Assembly: GCA_025200525.1 (NCBI GenBank)
Contig: CM045758.1
Span: 4,642,080-4,706,079 of the forward strand
Source of the DNA: Camellia lanceoleosa
Taxonomy: Eukaryota; Streptophyta; Magnoliopsida; Ericales; Theaceae
Reading direction: 5' to 3'
Length of the DNA: 64,000 nt
The position numbers were made by a program, and so were the translations under genes. Positions 63,501 to 64,000 of this stretch are shown here, piece after piece. How positions within the stretch are numbered: the stretch's first letter is position 1; every line of letters begins with the position of its first letter. Under the pieces are notes generated by a model. The model searched no databases. It was not told the DNA's origin and worked only from the letters and a program-made list of their open reading frames with translations.

Positions 63501-63550
63501 TTCATACTGTCGGAAGAGGATAAATCATCTGAGCGTAGTCTTGAGTATTG
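51534..63550 (+). CDS. PP2A regulatory subunit B'' (EF-hand type), 5' part, nine exons
   Basis: Exons: 51534-51683, 53014-53256, 53409-53514, 53638-53737, 54441-54546, 54759-54849, 55844-55985, 63159-63306, 63441-63550; all introns are GT-AG and the frame is kept (about 399 codons). The protein starts [20 protein letters not shown] and contains [45 protein letters not shown] and the highly conserved [20 protein letters not shown], whose [12 protein letters not shown] is an EF-hand calcium loop. Plant B'' subunits are about 535-540 residues, so about 140 residues in later exons lie beyond the window. The product would target PP2A holoenzyme to substrates in a calcium-responsive way. Intron 1 carries a MITE and intron 7 a viral insertion; no damage to exons is seen. 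The Arabidopsis ortholog is not assigned. Confidence 0.93.
51770..51786. repeat. (TG)n microsatellite in intron 1
   Basis: An uninterrupted TG run just after the first exon. Confidence 0.9.
51949..52549. mobile_element. MITE in intron 1, AAGCACGGACAC terminal repeats
   Basis: TAAGAAGCACGGACAC at the left and GTGTCCGTGCTTCTTA at the right are perfect inverted repeats. The left flank TATTTGCT and right flank TATTCCTA agree only partly, so the target duplication is uncertain. The terminal repeat is shared with the element at 60205-61157. Confidence 0.75.
52105..52468. repeat. Tandem duplication of a 182-bp unit inside the intron 1 MITE
   Basis: GTCCATTCATTAGACACACA begins at 52105 and again at 52287, and the following sequence is near identical through ATATATAAAATTATAAT. 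Confidence 0.95.
56276..56369 (-). repeat. Terminal redundancy of the viral insertion, left copy
   Basis: 94 bases covering the end of ORF2, its TGA, and the first codons of ORF3 (MKVMYNNF). Beyond 56276 the sequence is host intron, so the reading frame starting at 56300 is a host-virus chimera. Confidence 0.9.
56301..58343 (-). pseudogene. Caulimovirid coat/gag-like protein with CCHC zinc knuckle (ORF2, main part)
   Basis: About 680 codons open; the first ATG is at 58328 ([15 protein letters not shown]). Features: an N-terminal coiled-coil-like segment; a central [20 protein letters not shown] block and [20 protein letters not shown], which match gag/coat cores of endogenous plant pararetroviruses as I remember them; a Lys-rich stretch; the zinc knuckle [14 protein letters not shown]; and an acidic tail. 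It would bind and package viral nucleic acid. The upstream 139-codon frame (58781-58362) is in the same register, separated only by a TGA at 58362, so both are probably one original ORF with a stop. The ORF2 stop is immediately followed by the ATG of ORF3 at 56300 in this copy. Confidence 0.75.
58362..58781 (-). pseudogene. N-terminal part of caulimovirid ORF2
   Basis: 139 codons, [20 protein letters not shown] to KDFGLTI. The ATG overlaps the stop of the movement protein as TAATG, a termination-reinitiation arrangement. It ends in TGA and the same frame goes on into the 58343-56301 reading frame. No domain is recognised; it is rich in Gln, Glu and Tyr and could belong to the coat/gag precursor. 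If the stop is original rather than a mutation it would be a separate small protein. Confidence 0.6.
58781..59971 (-). CDS. 30K-superfamily movement protein (viral ORF1)
   Basis: An intact 396-codon frame starting [20 protein letters not shown]. Residues about 90-210 carry the 30K movement-protein core: [20 protein letters not shown], the aspartate-bearing [20 protein letters not shown], and [20 protein letters not shown], in the order seen in caulimovirid movement proteins. The C-terminal third is Ser/Pro/Arg-rich. The protein would bind plasmodesmata and viral nucleoprotein for cell-to-cell transport. It lies 65-80 bases after the primer-binding site, the usual first position in Caulimoviridae. 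An intact frame in an intronic integrant implies a fairly recent insertion, though expression is not shown. Confidence 0.85.
   Translation of the reverse strand: MTEQENTVIIPENESVTSVGNTVSSLAEAAEMVAYQDVKDALDKWTIPLVDPKTIYKKGRFQFFSKTIIKTFEHASCIQNNDEIIRLVHINDFVPFVKDYKYIHFGLVQIAFKPLTLLGQNTSIQCTLRDGRCLDWRASLMGAIETCLSHGPVYFDIYPNLSISMTDANISDVLELRVLTHGYEYKPGSPPFSVHSRIYIKPLTTLNPYVRKKTETGKTVLIETNLYNSQVAAPRLIPWSNITFPERWHIPNAVPPKPMLQHNIDDVIQTQGGNVFLQFQRPMLTRSTSSNASFRTAPRCTTNNSFRTAARSLSNNSFQSIPPYRVDLPESSRQSVDSILQQIPSRPPSRPPSDPQEDPMQSEVQGIRISQNRIPHGVYTAPPPDSPTASDMNFDI
60038..60052 (-). other. tRNA-Met primer-binding site of the viral insertion
   Basis: The minus strand reads TGGTATCAGAGCCAT, complementary to the 3' end of initiator tRNA-Met. 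It is not adjacent to any LTR, which points to a pararetrovirus rather than a retrotransposon. Confidence 0.85.
60205..61157. mobile_element. MITE inside the viral leader, TSD ATTAGCAC
   Basis: The inverted ends CTATGATGCACGGACAC and (reverse complement) CTATGAAGCACGGACAC lie between perfect 8-bp duplications ATTAGCAC at 60197-60204 and 61158-61165. The subterminal regions are dense in ACACGGACACGACAC/GTGTCCG words. The interior has long TATATA tracts and a (GA)n run at about 60684-60705. It has the same terminal repeat as the MITE in intron 1. It inserted after viral integration or was carried by it. Confidence 0.9.
61274..61459 (-). pseudogene. Small leader ORF of the viral insertion, one in-frame TAG
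   Basis: From an ATG at 61459 to a TGA at 61274, 61 codons, with TAG at 61402-61400. The first part is [19 protein letters not shown]; the last part, [20 protein letters not shown], is amphipathic and coiled-coil-like. Small coiled-coil proteins near the 5' end are usual in several caulimovirid genera. The frame looks coding because it stays meaningful on both sides of the stop. Confidence 0.45.
61591..61600 (-). promoter_or_regulatory. Pararetroviral TATA box
   Basis: The minus strand reads ATATAAAAGG, followed by GAAGGCTTCACCCTTG. It lies about 580 bases (MITE excluded) before the primer-binding site, similar to the leader length of known caulimovirids. Confidence 0.6.
61767..63052 (-). 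pseudogene. Orphan viral ORF3, frameshifted
   Basis: The frame from 63052 ([20 protein letters not shown]) is open for 283 codons and includes [40 protein letters not shown] and [16 protein letters not shown] single-base indel between about 62200 and 62245 moves the reading to a second frame (62204-61767, [19 protein letters not shown] region) that ends in an acidic, Ser-rich tail. Together about 430 codons. I recall similar WYDYIEA/KWWDKF proteins in endogenous plant pararetrovirus-like sequences, but no function is known to me. It is not a polymerase: no protease, RT or RNase H motif. It follows ORF2 directly with TGAATG spacing. Confidence 0.6.
63028..63121 (-). repeat. Terminal redundancy of the viral insertion, right copy
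   Basis: It differs from the left copy at two positions (TGCATAG/TGCGTAG and ATACG/ATATG). Here the ORF3 start continues into the full ORF3. Confidence 0.9.
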
Positions 63551-64000
63551 GTATGTTGACCTTTATATGTCAACATAAGGATGTTATAGTAATCTGGTAT
63601 CACTGTTACTCTGGTAGTTTGATGAGTCATGTTCTCATGTTCTTACTGCTAAGTCCATGATTCTTGAGATAATTTTGAAGGAAGCATGATGTAGTATTAA
63701 AAAATCTAAATAACTAGCCTATTGCTATCCTTTGAATCTTTATATCTGGTTAGAACTTTGCAGTTTTGGCATTATTCTAGTTACAAGCGTCATACATCTC
63801 TAAGGTTCTAATGTCTTACATCCTGGTGTGAATTTAAATTGAATCTTTCAATAGCTACAGACATGAGTTATGACATGACAAGGAGAGATCAAAGATGTGA
63901 TGTGTAGGACCAATATTACGGGAAATTAGGTTTGTACAAAATACAGTTTAAACAGCCTAATCAACCATGAACCCACTTGCCCTGAGTTGTCTGAGAGAGG
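63551..64000 (+). other. Intron 9 of the PP2A B'' gene
   Basis: It begins GTATGTTGACC after the split Trp codon of exon 9. No further exon is seen before the window ends. Confidence 0.7.

Overview
This is a window of plant nuclear DNA, probably from a woody eudicot. The evidence is one intron-rich gene with clean GT/AG junctions encoding a plant-type PP2A B'' regulatory subunit, AT-rich intergenic DNA, and dense nested Ty3/gypsy, Ty1/copia, MITE and endogenous pararetrovirus insertions. Species cannot be fixed from sequence alone. No prokaryotic features, rRNA genes or CRISPR arrays were seen.

Layout. 1-3836 is the 3' part of a long LTR. 3837-27812 is a chain of Ty3/gypsy Tat-type material: a 3' internal tail with tandem repeats (3837-5452), an LTR (5453 to about 8547), an internal region with decayed gag but no visible pol (8548-21620), and another LTR (21621 to about 27812). 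Two solo LTRs are nested in this chain, each with a perfect target-site duplication (TSD): 9980-14965 inside gag (GAACC) and 24846-27400 inside the last LTR (AAATT). 27813-32790 is AT-rich DNA with a few host-like exon remnants. 32791-36943 is a pol-less Ty3/gypsy element with LTRs, a truncated sense gag and a long antisense reading frame. 38642-44241 is a nearly intact Ty1/copia element on the minus strand (TSD TAAAC) with four TAG stops. 44242-50308 holds small MITE-like and tandem repeats and a calmodulin-like pseudogene. A hAT-like MITE (50309-51124) sits just upstream of the PP2A B'' gene.

The PP2A B'' gene runs on the plus strand from 51534 past 63550 and continues beyond the window. 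Nine exons are present, about 399 codons. Intron 7 is enlarged to 7.2 kb by an integrated caulimovirid-like genome (56276-63121, minus strand).

That insertion is the most interesting object. It carries a 30K-family movement protein, a CCHC zinc-knuckle coat/gag-like protein split by one stop, an orphan third ORF, a leader with TATA box, small ORF and tRNA-Met primer site, and a 94-bp terminal redundancy that closes it into a circle of about 5.8 kb once a later MITE is removed. No protease, reverse transcriptase or RNase H is visible anywhere in that circle. It looks like a separate genome component, or a defective circle, dependent on a polymerase supplied in trans.

A second unusual observation concerns three long LTRs of one superfamily. 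Each carries two distant GC-rich sites that are reverse complements of each other, while the motif differs between LTRs, as expected of a covarying long-range stem.
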